In this document: positions 1 through 7,971 of the stretch, piece after piece
How positions within the stretch are numbered: the stretch's first letter is position 1
How the letters are laid out: each line of letters starts with the position of its first letter
Source: an uncultured Ruminococcus sp.
GTDB taxonomy: Bacteria > Bacillota > Clostridia > Oscillospirales > Acutalibacteraceae
Assembly: GCA_934476515.1 (NCBI GenBank)
Contig: CAKSNZ010000035.1
Location: 1 to 20,237 of the forward strand
Direction: 5' to 3'
DNA length: 20,237 nt
Notes under the pieces: generated by a model
The model's input: the letters and a program-made list of their open reading frames with translations, nothing else
Told to the model about the DNA's origin: nothing
Database searches by the model: none
Made by a program: the position numbers and the translations under genes

Positions 1-44
1 TAGACGAAGCTAGTAACATAGCCTTTAAGGCGTTAAAAGAAAAG

Positions 45-63
45 CCACCGGCTAAGCCGGTGG
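45..63 (-). terminator. Rho-independent terminator of the LRR gene
   Basis: A perfect 8-bp inverted repeat (CCACCGGC / GCCGGTGG, loop of 3) lies about 30 nt beyond the stop codon of the minus-strand LRR gene. On the minus strand it is followed by CTTTTCTTTT, as expected of an intrinsic terminator. On the plus strand the trailing sequence is less T-rich, so it mainly serves the minus strand. It may also stop transcripts entering from the left. Confidence 0.8.
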
Positions 64-94
64 ATCTTTACTTGTTTATGAATTTATAATATAA

Positions 95-1867
95 TTACTT
101 TTTCTTAACTGTAACAGTAATTTTTTTAGTAGCAGATGTATATGTAGAATTTTCTTTTGCTTTTATTGTGATAGTAGCTTTACCTACCTTTTTAACAGTA
201 ATCTTACCTTTACTGTTTACAGTAGCAACATTTTTGTTGCTTGAAGTATAGGTTAGCTTTGTTTTAGCCTTTGCATTAATGTTGAAAGGTTTGCAACCCT
301 TCTTTTTAACAAATGATTTAGCACTGATAGTCTGTATTTTCTTTGCAATAGCAGTTATGAAAAGGTTATGGTCGTTAATGTTAAAATTAATGTTACAACA
401 ATTTGAATTGAAAGGAACTTTACCATAAGGAAAATTTAAGTATTCATAGTTTACACTAACATTAGTAAGTTTATATCCTTTTTTAGGTGTTATTTTAACC
501 TTGTGTTTTGAACCGATTGTAACTATTTCTTTTTTATTATTTATAGTTGCATTCTTTAAAAATGTTTTGACATATACTTGATTGTCGTTAATTGTATAGT
601 GAATAGTAGCATTATTCAAATTTTCACTTTCGTTTATCTTATTCCATTGAGCCTTTGAACCTTCAAAGTAAACATTCTTTATTTTTTTACTATTAGAAAA
701 AGAATAGGTTATTTCTTCAACAGAGCAAGGAATATAAACATTTTCTATATTCTCGCAATCATAAAAATTTGAATAAATGTGCTTGATTTTATTCGAAATT
801 TTAACTGTTTTTAATTTTGGACAATTATTAACAGCAATAGCCATATCCTCAACAGTATTAGGAATGTTTAAATATACTAAGTTGTTACAACCTGAAAAAG
901 AACCGGATTCAAGAACTTTTACATATGAAGGAATTGTAAAAGAAGTAGCACTTTTGTTTCCACAATACTTTACTAATGTTGTTTTATTCTTACTGTATAG
1001 ATTATCATCAATAGATGCAAAGTAAGGATTATCTTTTGCAACTGTTATTTTTTCTAATCCGGAACAATTAGCAAAAATTGAATATTCAAGTTTTTTTACT
1101 GACTTAGGAAAATACATACTCTTTAATTTTGGACAATAACCAAAAGCTACTGATTTAATAGTAGTAACAGAGTTGCCTAAACTTATATTTTCTAAGTTCT
1201 CACAGTAGGTAAGAGCATAACTTCCGATAGTTGTTACCGAGTTAGATATTTTGATGCTTTTTAAGTTAGGGTTATTGCAAAGTGAACGCTTACCGATAGT
1301 CTTTACCGTATTTGGTACAGTAAAAGAAGAATTCTTTTTACCGTAGCAGTATTCAATCAGTTTAGTTTTATTTTTATTATAAATGTTACCGTTAAGTGAT
1401 GAGTAGTATTTGTTATCTTTATCAACAATAATATTTGTTAAATTATTGCAATGTTCAAAAACAGTTTCACCTAGATACTTAACAGATTTTGGAATAGTTA
1501 TACTTTTTAGCTCATGACAAGATCTAAAGGATGAACCTTCAATTAATGTAACAGTATCAGGAATGGTAACACTAGTTAGATCACAAAGAAAATCAAAAGT
1601 AAATTCTCTGATAGTTGTAATACCATTACCTATAATAACAGTCTTAATATCATCTCGGAATTCTTTCCATGGATAATTATCATATCCATCAGAAAGTGTA
1701 CCAAGATCACCGTTACCTGAAATAGTTAATGTACAATTTTTATCGTCATAATTCCATGTAACATTTGATTTAGTGTCGGTGGTGTCAGCTGATACTGAGG
1801 TGATAGAACTTCCGCATAGTAATACTGCCATAGCTAGTATTACACATAATATTCTTTTTACTTTCAT
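95..1867 (-). CDS. Secreted BspA-like leucine-rich repeat protein with C-terminal Ig-like (Big_2) domain
   Basis: A 590-residue secreted protein. Residues 1-27 form a signal peptide (MKVKR, hydrophobic core, SVSA-DT). From about residue 40 to 430 there are LRR_5/BspA-type repeats of the form 'LTSVTIPDTVTLIEGSSF', interrupted twice by insertions of the 'KDNKYYSSLNGNIYNKNKTKLIEYC' kind, which are typical of this family. The array is capped by a W-x-K-I...ATIHY element that also caps the LRR array of the protein at 7972. A linker of about 80 residues leads to a Big_2-type Ig-like domain (about 513-590, with 'YTSSNKNVATVNSKGKITV'). There is no LPXTG anchor. The minus-strand ribosome site CGGAGGG sits 8 nt before the ATG. 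BspA-like proteins are known as surface or secreted adhesins; the ligand here is unknown. It is monocistronic, with its own promoter and terminator. Confidence 0.9.
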   Translation of the reverse strand: MKVKRILCVILAMAVLLCGSSITSVSADTTDTKSNVTWNYDDKNCTLTISGNGDLGTLSDGYDNYPWKEFRDDIKTVIIGNGITTIREFTFDFLCDLTSVTIPDTVTLIEGSSFRSCHELKSITIPKSVKYLGETVFEHCNNLTNIIVDKDNKYYSSLNGNIYNKNKTKLIEYCYGKKNSSFTVPNTVKTIGKRSLCNNPNLKSIKISNSVTTIGSYALTYCENLENISLGNSVTTIKSVAFGYCPKLKSMYFPKSVKKLEYSIFANCSGLEKITVAKDNPYFASIDDNLYSKNKTTLVKYCGNKSATSFTIPSYVKVLESGSFSGCNNLVYLNIPNTVEDMAIAVNNCPKLKTVKISNKIKHIYSNFYDCENIENVYIPCSVEEITYSFSNSKKIKNVYFEGSKAQWNKINESENLNNATIHYTINDNQVYVKTFLKNATINNKKEIVTIGSKHKVKITPKKGYKLTNVSVNYEYLNFPYGKVPFNSNCCNINFNINDHNLFITAIAKKIQTISAKSFVKKKGCKPFNINAKAKTKLTYTSSNKNVATVNSKGKITVKKVGKATITIKAKENSTYTSATKKITVTVKKK

Positions 1868-1916
1868 AAAGTTTTCCCTCCGTTTTAAGCATATTTCAGC
1901 TTAATTACTTAACGAA

Positions 1917-1945
1917 ATTATATAATAAAATAATTTTCGTGTCAA
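1917..1945 (-). promoter_or_regulatory. Consensus sigma-A promoter for the LRR gene
   Basis: Read on the minus strand: TTGACA (1945-1940), a 17-bp spacer, then TATAAT (1922-1917). This is a perfect match in both hexamers and spacing. Transcription should start near 1910, giving a leader of about 40 nt containing the CGGAGGG site. Confidence 0.85.
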
Positions 1946-2023
1946 ATAATCTTAAATTTACCGATATGTGTAATTTTTAAGTAGAGAATAAAGTTAATAT
2001 GCGGTGCTTAATTTACCATATAC

Positions 2024-2054
2024 AAAAGCTGACACTTTTATAGTGCCAGCTTTT
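2024..2054 (-). terminator. Terminator of the 3417-2079 gene pair
   Basis: Stem AAAAGCTGGCAC / GTGTCAGCTTTT on the minus strand (12 bp with one G-U pair, 7-nt loop), about 25 nt after the stop codon at 2079. The 3' arm ends in TTTT. The paired A and T tracts make it potentially bidirectional. Confidence 0.75.
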
Positions 2055-2078
2055 ATGTTTATAGATGTTAATTTTTGA

Positions 2079-2790
2079 TTATTTATATTTGCTTTTTATA
2101 GTTACAGAAGAATATGTACCTCCGGATGTCACAGTATATGGCTTAAATGCGATAACACATTTATTACCACTTTTAATGTAGAAAGGAAGTTTATAAACAT
2201 TTTTTACATGTTTTTTGTAGTCATCAAATAAACTTTTTCCATACTTTTTCTGTAACTTTTTAATAATTTCATTTCTTAATTTCTTTTTATTATAGTTAGT
2301 TACATTTTTTAGTGTAAGCTTTTTACCACTTTTTACATTGTAAGTGAAACCGTATAATGTGGTATTAGGGACTCCACCCATAGAGTTATAAGATGAAACT
2401 GATATACTGATAATTTTGTTTTTGTTGTATTTCATCTTTGCAGTATGAGTTGCTTTAAAAGTAGATACCATTCCACTAGGTAGTTTGTTTAAAGAATCAA
2501 TAGATTTATACTCTTGATCTACTGTTTTTTTTGTTCATATACTTATTACAATCAGCATTAAGTACTTTGTTAATCTTCTTTATAGATTTTGATGAACCTT
2601 TTAATGTAACTTTTTTGTAATATTTTACGTATTTGATATCATTGTTGAATTTCTTACTTTTATCAACCTTAGTTATCTTGTATTTTGTAACACCCTTATT
2701 AGTTTTTGCAAGAGCAGTTTGTGAGAAACTGACAGTTACAACACTGACAACCATAAGAATTGTCATTAATAAACTTACTATCTTTTTCAT
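2079..2790 (-). pseudogene. Frameshifted secreted RsiV/DUF3298-like protein (A8 homopolymer)
   Basis: Two minus-strand reading frames form one gene. The first part (2790-2506) starts MKKIVSLLMTILMVV, a signal peptide, and continues to codon ~85. It then meets a run of eight A (minus strand; plus 2525-2532) and ends out of frame at RSRV-stop. If the run had seven A, translation would pass as NKKTVDQEYKSIDSLNK directly into the second part (M at 2471), which ends 'TSGGTYSSVTIKSKYK'. The second part contains 'ISVSSYNSMGG', 'TTLYGFTYNVKSGKKLTL', and a later Lys-rich stretch. This is the pattern of the C-terminal domain of RsiV-like/DUF3298 proteins (lysozyme-binding or related extracellular domains). 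The gene starts 12 nt after the upstream gene, and its AAGAGGT ribosome site overlaps that gene's stop, so it is co-transcribed. It could be a mutant, a slippage-controlled gene or a sequence error. Confidence 0.75.
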
Positions 2791-2802
2791 TGCTAATACC
2801 TC

Positions 2803-3417
2803 TTATTTTTCACCTAAAAATTTACCGTTTTTCTCGTTAAACTTTATTGTAACTGGCTTAGGTTGTCCGTTAAATTTATAGCAACCAACATAAACATATT
2901 TTCTGGAAACCTTGATAGATGTAGGCCATCCGTATGAATATTTAGAAATCTTTGCTGATTTATAAATGATTTTTCCCTTAGGAGAAATCTTATATAATCT
3001 GCCACTGTTTTTACCTATGTAACCTATTTCATAACAATTGTATTTGTTAGTTACGGTTGCAAAATGACCACGCTCAGGTGTATTCTTTACGGTATATAGT
3101 CTTTTACCATTGTTTTTATTTAAAATCAAAAGTCTTAAATAATCAAAAACATATACTCTGTTTTTCTTAAGAATGCATTTAAATGTTGAACATTGTGCAC
3201 AGGTTCTGTAAGGTGTTTTGTAACTCCAAATAGTTTTCTTTTTGGAGGACAAACCCTTTACAATCATACATTCTTTATCATTTTTCATTTTAGTTGTGTA
3301 TGTGACTTTAGCTACTTTTTCTTTTGCATATGTAGTTTGCTGAGAAAATGCAATACCACTAAATCCAATCAAAATAGCAAACATCACACATAGTATTGAA
3401 TATCTTATTTTTACCAT
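2803..3417 (-). CDS. Secreted protein of unknown function, possible beta-propeller fragment
   Basis: A 204-residue protein starting MVKIRYSILCVMF with an N-terminal signal peptide (cleavage likely near AFS-QQ or TYA-KE). The mature part is Lys/Tyr-rich. It alternates short beta-like stretches such as 'KNRVYVFDYLRLLILNKNNG', 'GRLYKISPKGKIIYKS' and 'SRKYVYVGCYKF', resembling blades of PQQ/YncE-like propellers, but it is too short for a full propeller. It has a Cys cluster (CAQCSTFKC), perhaps disulfides. GAGGTGG lies 4 nt before the ATG. It is the first gene of a two-gene unit with the frameshifted DUF3298-like gene. I do not recognise a specific family. Confidence 0.7.
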   Translation of the reverse strand: MVKIRYSILCVMFAILIGFSGIAFSQQTTYAKEKVAKVTYTTKMKNDKECMIVKGLSSKKKTIWSYKTPYRTCAQCSTFKCILKKNRVYVFDYLRLLILNKNNGKRLYTVKNTPERGHFATVTNKYNCYEIGYIGKNSGRLYKISPKGKIIYKSAKISKYSYGWPTSIKVSRKYVYVGCYKFNGQPKPVTIKFNEKNGKFLGEK

Positions 3418-3468
3418 TTTACCACCTCATTTTATATTGTATGTTTAATACAACCTTACTAATTTAAT

Positions 3469-3496
3469 TTTATATCTTTATAAAATATTTTGTCAA
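3469..3496 (-). promoter_or_regulatory. Promoter of the 3417-2079 unit
   Basis: Minus strand: TTGACA (3496-3491), 16-bp spacer, TATAAA (3474-3469). The leader to the ATG at 3417 is about 45 nt. Confidence 0.65.
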
Positions 3497-3547
3497 TATA
3501 TCACAATTGCTAATTATTACATAAAATCGAATAATTATTACAAAAGC

Positions 3548-3579
3548 AAAATCTGACACAAAAATGAGTGTTAGATTTT
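3548..3579. terminator. Second hairpin downstream of ade
   Basis: AAAATCTGACAC / GTGTTAGATTTT, a 12-bp stem with an 8-nt loop. It is fully paired (one G-U) only when read on the plus strand; on the minus strand the same position is an A-C mismatch. It lies 37 nt past the main ade terminator. The plus strand has no gene ending here, so it may be a backup terminator or a remnant. Confidence 0.4.
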
Positions 3580-3612
3580 AAATCAATATTAATTACTTCT
3601 AGTTTATACTAA

Positions 3613-3642
3613 AAAATAGCCACTACAATTTGTAGTGACTAT
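3613..3642 (-). terminator. Terminator of ade
   Basis: Minus-strand hairpin ATAGTCACTACAA / TTGTAGTGGCTAT (with a G-U pair), followed by TTTTT, about 25 nt beyond the ade stop codon. Confidence 0.8.
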
Positions 3643-3664
3643 TTTGTATATTATATTAATTTTT

Positions 3665-5392
3665 TTATTCAACAATTTTCCATTTATCAACATCAAAAAC
3701 ACCTTTAGTGGTGATTCTAAGTGATGGGATAACAGGCAAGCTGATAAATGAAAGTGTCATAAACGGGTCAATATTTTTGCTAACACCTAAGCTATAAGCA
3801 GAGGCTTTTGCTTTTTCAAGTTTATCATTAACTACTTTTAATGGTTCTTCCGACATTAAACCGGCAATAGGTAATTCAAGTAATGCTTTGATTTCACCAT
3901 TTTCAACCACAACAATACCACCGTTATTATCCTTAATTGCGTTAACTGCAATTGCAATATCAGAGTCACTACAACCTACTGTAATAATGTTGTGTGAGTC
4001 GTGAGCAATAGAAGTAGCAACTGCACCTGACTTTAGGGAATAACCCTTAACATATCCTACGCCAATGTGGTTTGTGTTTTTGTGTCTTTCAACACAAGCA
4101 ATTTTCAGTACATCATTTTCAACATCAATATGGTTAGCAGTACCGAGATTTTTTGTTAGCAGTTCACCACTAACTAAACCTATCAATCCTAAATCACCTT
4201 TAATATCAAAACTTTCAGGTGTAACTTTGTCAAGGTGGAAAGTTTTGTGGCATTTCTCTACTAATCTACTTTCAATAGTAGGAGTAGGGAAGTCAATAAC
4301 CTTTTTACCGTCAAATACTAGTTTACCTCTTTTATAAACTTGCTGAATGTCAAAGTCCCTAATGTTGTTTACCACTACTATATCAGCTAAGTAACCTGAG
4401 GCAATAGCACCTTTATTGTTAAGTAAAAAGTATCTTGCTGCATGATGAGTTGCAACCTTTAGTGCAATAATAGGATTAGCACCATTTCTGATTGCCTCTT
4501 TAACTATGTAGTCAATGTGGCCACCATATAATAAATCATTTGGGTGCTTGTCATCAGTAGCAAACATACACCTTGCATAGTATTTGTCATTAAGTAAAGG
4601 CATTAGTGCTTTTAGGTTGTGAGCAGCAGTACCTTCTCTAATCATAATGAATTGACCTTTTTGTAATTTCTCAAGAGCATTTTCAAAGGTTGAACATTCA
4701 TGGTCAGAATATACACCTGCTGAAATATATGCGTTAAGGTTATTACCGGAAAGCTCAGGTGCATGACCATCAATTTTTTTGTGGTGTGCTTGAGATGCAA
4801 TAATCTTTGAAACTACTTTACTGTCACCATTTATAACACCAACATAGTTCATCATTTCAGCAAGACCAAGAACTTTTTTGTGTTCAAAATATTTGTCAAT
4901 GTCATTGTATTCAAGAACTGCACCACTTTCATCAATTTCAGTAGCCGGTACACAAGACGGCAACATAAAGTGAACATCTAAAGGCAAATTACTTGTAGCC
5001 TCAATCATATATTCAATGCCATCAGTTCCCATAACATTTGCAATTTCATGTGGGTCAGTAATAACAGTAGTTGTACCGTGAGAGATAACAGCCTTTGCAA
5101 ATTCGGTAGGAGATACCATTGAGCTTTCTAGGTGAATATGTGCATCAATAAATCCGGGTAATACAATTTTGCCCCTAACATCAACTTCAACTTTACCGTT
5201 ATATTTTCCAATACCGGCAATTAGACCGTTAGAAACTGCAATGTCACCTACTAAAAATTCATTAGAAAATACATTTAGATATGTTGCATTTTTCAGTACA
5301 AGGTCAGCTTTTTCTCTGCCGGATGCAACTGCAATAACTTGTTGCTTAACCTTCAATTTTCTTTCAATCTTTTGTTCATATGTTTCTGCCAT
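3665..5392 (-). CDS. ade: Adenine deaminase
   Basis: A 575-residue cytosolic enzyme of the amidohydrolase superfamily that converts adenine to hypoxanthine and ammonia in purine salvage. Visible signatures: the metal-binding motif PGFIDAHIHLESS (His85 and His87), 'DPHEIANVMG' just after it, 'GHAPELSG' in the middle, 'FATDDKHPNDLL' near residue 279 carrying the catalytic/metal Asp, then the C-terminal domain with 'AVATSIAHDSHNI' and 'LPIAGLMS', typical of bacterial Ade. The length fits the family. Start choice: AAAGGTGG (minus, 5407-5400) stands 7 nt before the ATG at 5392; an upstream in-frame TTG at 5410 abuts this ribosome site and is unlikely. It is monocistronic with its own promoter and terminator. 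No purine riboswitch is visible in the short leader. Confidence 0.97.
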   Translation of the reverse strand: MAETYEQKIERKLKVKQQVIAVASGREKADLVLKNATYLNVFSNEFLVGDIAVSNGLIAGIGKYNGKVEVDVRGKIVLPGFIDAHIHLESSMVSPTEFAKAVISHGTTTVITDPHEIANVMGTDGIEYMIEATSNLPLDVHFMLPSCVPATEIDESGAVLEYNDIDKYFEHKKVLGLAEMMNYVGVINGDSKVVSKIIASQAHHKKIDGHAPELSGNNLNAYISAGVYSDHECSTFENALEKLQKGQFIMIREGTAAHNLKALMPLLNDKYYARCMFATDDKHPNDLLYGGHIDYIVKEAIRNGANPIIALKVATHHAARYFLLNNKGAIASGYLADIVVVNNIRDFDIQQVYKRGKLVFDGKKVIDFPTPTIESRLVEKCHKTFHLDKVTPESFDIKGDLGLIGLVSGELLTKNLGTANHIDVENDVLKIACVERHKNTNHIGVGYVKGYSLKSGAVATSIAHDSHNIITVGCSDSDIAIAVNAIKDNNGGIVVVENGEIKALLELPIAGLMSEEPLKVVNDKLEKAKASAYSLGVSKNIDPFMTLSFISLPVIPSLRITTKGVFDVDKWKIVE

Positions 5393-5428
5393 AATAGCAC
5401 CACCTTTCAAAGATAAATCTTTAAATTA

Positions 5429-5457
5429 ATTATATCATTGTACCTTGTATAATTAAA
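5429..5457 (-). promoter_or_regulatory. Extended -10 promoter of ade
   Basis: Minus strand: weak -35 TTTAAT (5457-5452), 17-bp spacer, and TGA-TATAAT (extended -10, 5437-5429). A perfect -10 with TGn compensates for the poor -35. Confidence 0.6.
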
Positions 5458-5816
5458 GTACTTTTACATTAAATAAAGTTTATATTTATGTTTTTTTCTG
5501 TACGGTATTTATAGTGATTGTATATTTTTAGCAAATTTATTACTAAATAAATTAATTGGGCATATATACTATTCGACATATCTATATTTTAATTATGATA
5601 TATTGATATTTAAAACAAACAATATGAAAATGTTTTGTACAACTTTTTGATAAATAAAAGATTGCAAAATAAAAATGTACATAAATCTATAAGTGAATTG
5701 AAATAAATATAGTGTTTATTATAGAAAAAAGTTTATTTTTGTTTAATTTTAGTCGTAAAAAGTTCGAAAATGCACCATAATTGATTGTGGAATTTGTATA
5801 AAAATAAGTTCAAAAA
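5458..5816. other. AT-rich intergenic region without a recognisable gene
   Basis: The divergent spacer between ade and the protease gene. It is very A+T rich and has no reading frame with a ribosome site. I see no RNA-like structure here until the small hairpin at 5817. It presumably holds the promoter of the plus-strand protease gene, but I find no convincing hexamer pair. Confidence 0.5.
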
Positions 5817-5832
5817 TGTAGCAAAAGCTACA
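5817..5832 (+). promoter_or_regulatory. Small leader hairpin next to the ribosome site
   Basis: TGTAGC-AAAA-GCTACA, a perfect 6-bp stem ending 4 nt before the GGAGG (5837-5841) of the protease gene. Its position could affect ribosome access or mRNA stability. This is inference from position only. Confidence 0.4.
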
Positions 5833-5848
5833 AATTGGAGGAAGAAAA

Positions 5849-7678
5849 TTGAGAAAACAAACAATGAGAGCGTTATCTGTATTGTTATGTGTATTGATGA
5901 CAGTGTCAAGTTTTTCAGTTCTAACTGCATTTGCAACTGAAAATAAAACAAATAATACACAAACTACAGTTACAGATAATACAAACCAACACGATAATCT
6001 TGGTTGTAAACCTTTAACAGAAGAGAAAATATCAAAGTTATCAAAGATTGAAAATATTTCTGATTACTATTCAATAGTAAATAAATAAGAAGGAAAACCA
6101 AGAACACAGGCTAATAATATTCCTGCTACATCTTATCCTTCTTCAATTGATAATAGTAAAAGTAAGTATTTCCCTTCTATCGGTAACCAACATTCGTTAG
6201 GTTCATGTACAACATGGGCAGAAATTTATTATCAAATGAGTTATGCTGAAAATGTTGCACTTAACAGAACTGCTACACATGATAATACTTGTTCACCGAT
6301 ATGGATTTATAACTTTGCAAACGGAGGAGATGCAAGTACAGGTGCCGATATTACTAATGCTTTTAGATTAGCACAGAGAATTGGAGTATCTTCATTAAAA
6401 ACTTCTCCAAATACAACTGTAAATGCAAAGTGGACAACAACTAAGGAAGCTTTTACAGAAGCACCTAAATACAGAGTAAACAACTATAATTTATTCTATT
6501 TGGATACATATAATAATAAAATTACTAACCCTAAGAGTGAAGTTATTGCTCCAATTAAGGCTGCTCTAAATAATAATGAACTTGTAACATACACAACATA
6601 TGTTTTTAGTTGGAAAAATAAAACTATTCAAAAAGATAGCAGAGTGCCTGAAAACACTAAATATGCTAATGATGATATCGCTATTTATTCTACAGGATAT
6701 AGTGGTTGCCATAGAATGACTATTGTTGGATATGACGATGATATTTGGGTAGATATTAATGGTGATGGCAAAATTCAAGAAGCTGAAAAAGGTGCTTTCA
6801 AAATTGTAAATTCTTGGGGTACCAATTATGGAAACAATGGTTTTGCTTGGGTTTCATATGATGCATTAAATTATGAATCAGCAGTTAGCGACTCTCTACC
6901 AAATCGTTTAAATCAACCTACTATTTTTGACTTAATGAGAGTTAGTGTAAAGCCTATTGATGCTTGTTCAAATATTAATCTTGAATACACACTAAACACT
7001 AAGTATCGTGATGAAGTCAGTATTGCTCTAACTGCAAAAAATATAAATACCGGTAAAACTTATGAAGGTAATGTAGAACCTTTCCAATCTTATAAAAAAG
7101 AATACGGCAACTATCGTTGTTCTTTTGATGGTACTAAAAATTATTCAACAGGTGATTTTGCATATGACTTAAGTAATATTGTACAAAATCTAAATTCTAA
7201 TAATGTTAGTGACTATACCTGGACGTTAAAATTTACTGATGATACAAGTGATGACAGTACATTATCTGTATCAGATGTTAAGATTGTAGATAATAACAAT
7301 AATAAAACATATAAGTCAGATTTAAACGGTACAGTAAAATTAAATGGTAATTCAAAAGATATTACTGTAAATGGTGGCGGTACTACTCCTGATAAGAATG
7401 CAGTAACAATTTACTACAAAGGTTACTCATCACCATATATCCATTATCAGGTAGGTGATGGTAACTGGACTACAGTACCGGGTAAAGCAATGATACCTGA
7501 TACAACAGTTGATGGTTACACACATACATATACAATTGACCTAGGTACTTCAACTTATGCAAATGTTTGCTTTAACAACGGTAACGGTAGTTGGGATAGC
7601 AGAAACGGTCAGAACTATCATTTTGAAAAAGGTACATATACTTTCTCAAATGGTAATATGACTAAGATTGCAGACTAA
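5849..7678 (+). pseudogene. Secreted papain-family (C1) cysteine protease with CBM25-like module, interrupted by an in-frame TAA
   Basis: Starts at TTG 5849, 7 nt after GGAGG; the next ATG (5864) is too far from it. Codons 1-~30 encode a signal peptide (MRKQTMRALSVLLCVLM). Codon 80 (6086-6088) is TAA, yet the same frame stays open and coding-like for 529 more codons. The papain core follows the stop: 'IGNQHSLGSCTTWAEIYY' with oxyanion Gln and catalytic Cys (codon 120), 'GCHRMTIVGYDDD' with His (codon 288), and 'KIVNSWGTNYG' with Asn (codon 321). A beta-rich middle region follows, then a module at about codons 516-608 with 'VTIYYKG', 'YIHYQVGDGNW', 'FNNGNGSWDSRNGQNYHF', matching the CBM25 starch-binding pattern. 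Because the catalytic Cys precedes the first usable ATG after the stop (6236), the downstream part alone cannot be an active enzyme. Options: a fresh nonsense mutation (for example CAA to TAA), readthrough, or a sequence error. Confidence 0.85.
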
Positions 7679-7724
7679 TACTTTTTTACATTCCTCATAT
7701 AAAACAGAATATATACAATTAAGT

Positions 7725-7758
7725 AAACAGATGGTGATTATATTGCCACCTGTTTTTC
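7725..7758 (+). terminator. Terminator of the protease gene
   Basis: AAACAG-A-TGG / CCA-C-CTGTTT with one mismatch and a loop of about 11 nt, followed by TTCTTTTG. It lies about 50 nt after the stop at 7678. Confidence 0.65.
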
Positions 7759-7878
7759 TTTTGTTATTAAAAAGTTAGTTCTATATATTTTTCATAGTGA
7801 TTATTTTAGGGAAATGAAGAATTGAATAATAGGCAAATGTTGAAAGTGTGTTAAAAAGTTGAAGTATAAAGTCAAAAT

Positions 7879-7907
7879 TTGTAAGGTGTTAACCTAGAAA
7901 ACATAAT
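7879..7907 (+). promoter_or_regulatory. Probable promoter of the LRR-peptidase gene
   Basis: TTGTAA (7879-7884), 17-bp spacer, CATAAT (7902-7907). The leader to the ATG at 7972 is about 55 nt. Moderate match to sigma-A consensus. Confidence 0.45.
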
Positions 7908-7971
7908 GAAAAAATGGTAAAATATGTATTGGTACAATTATAGTATTAAATCATTAGTTGGAGGTAGAAAA

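Noticed and set aside
3..89. Open plus-strand frame at the left edge (DEASNIAFKALKEKPPAKP..., stop at 87-89) as the end of a gene
   Set aside because: It reads through the perfect terminator hairpin at 45-63, and its last codons lie in the 3' region of the minus-strand LRR gene. Too short to support without the upstream sequence.
5411..5470. Purine riboswitch in front of ade
   Set aside because: The leader between the promoter and start is only about 30 nt, and no purine aptamer core is seen.
5733..5960. Minus-strand 75-codon frame upstream of and within the protease gene
   Set aside because: It overlaps the protease signal peptide region on the opposite strand, is Phe/Leu-rich as expected of reversed AT-rich DNA, and has no ribosome site.
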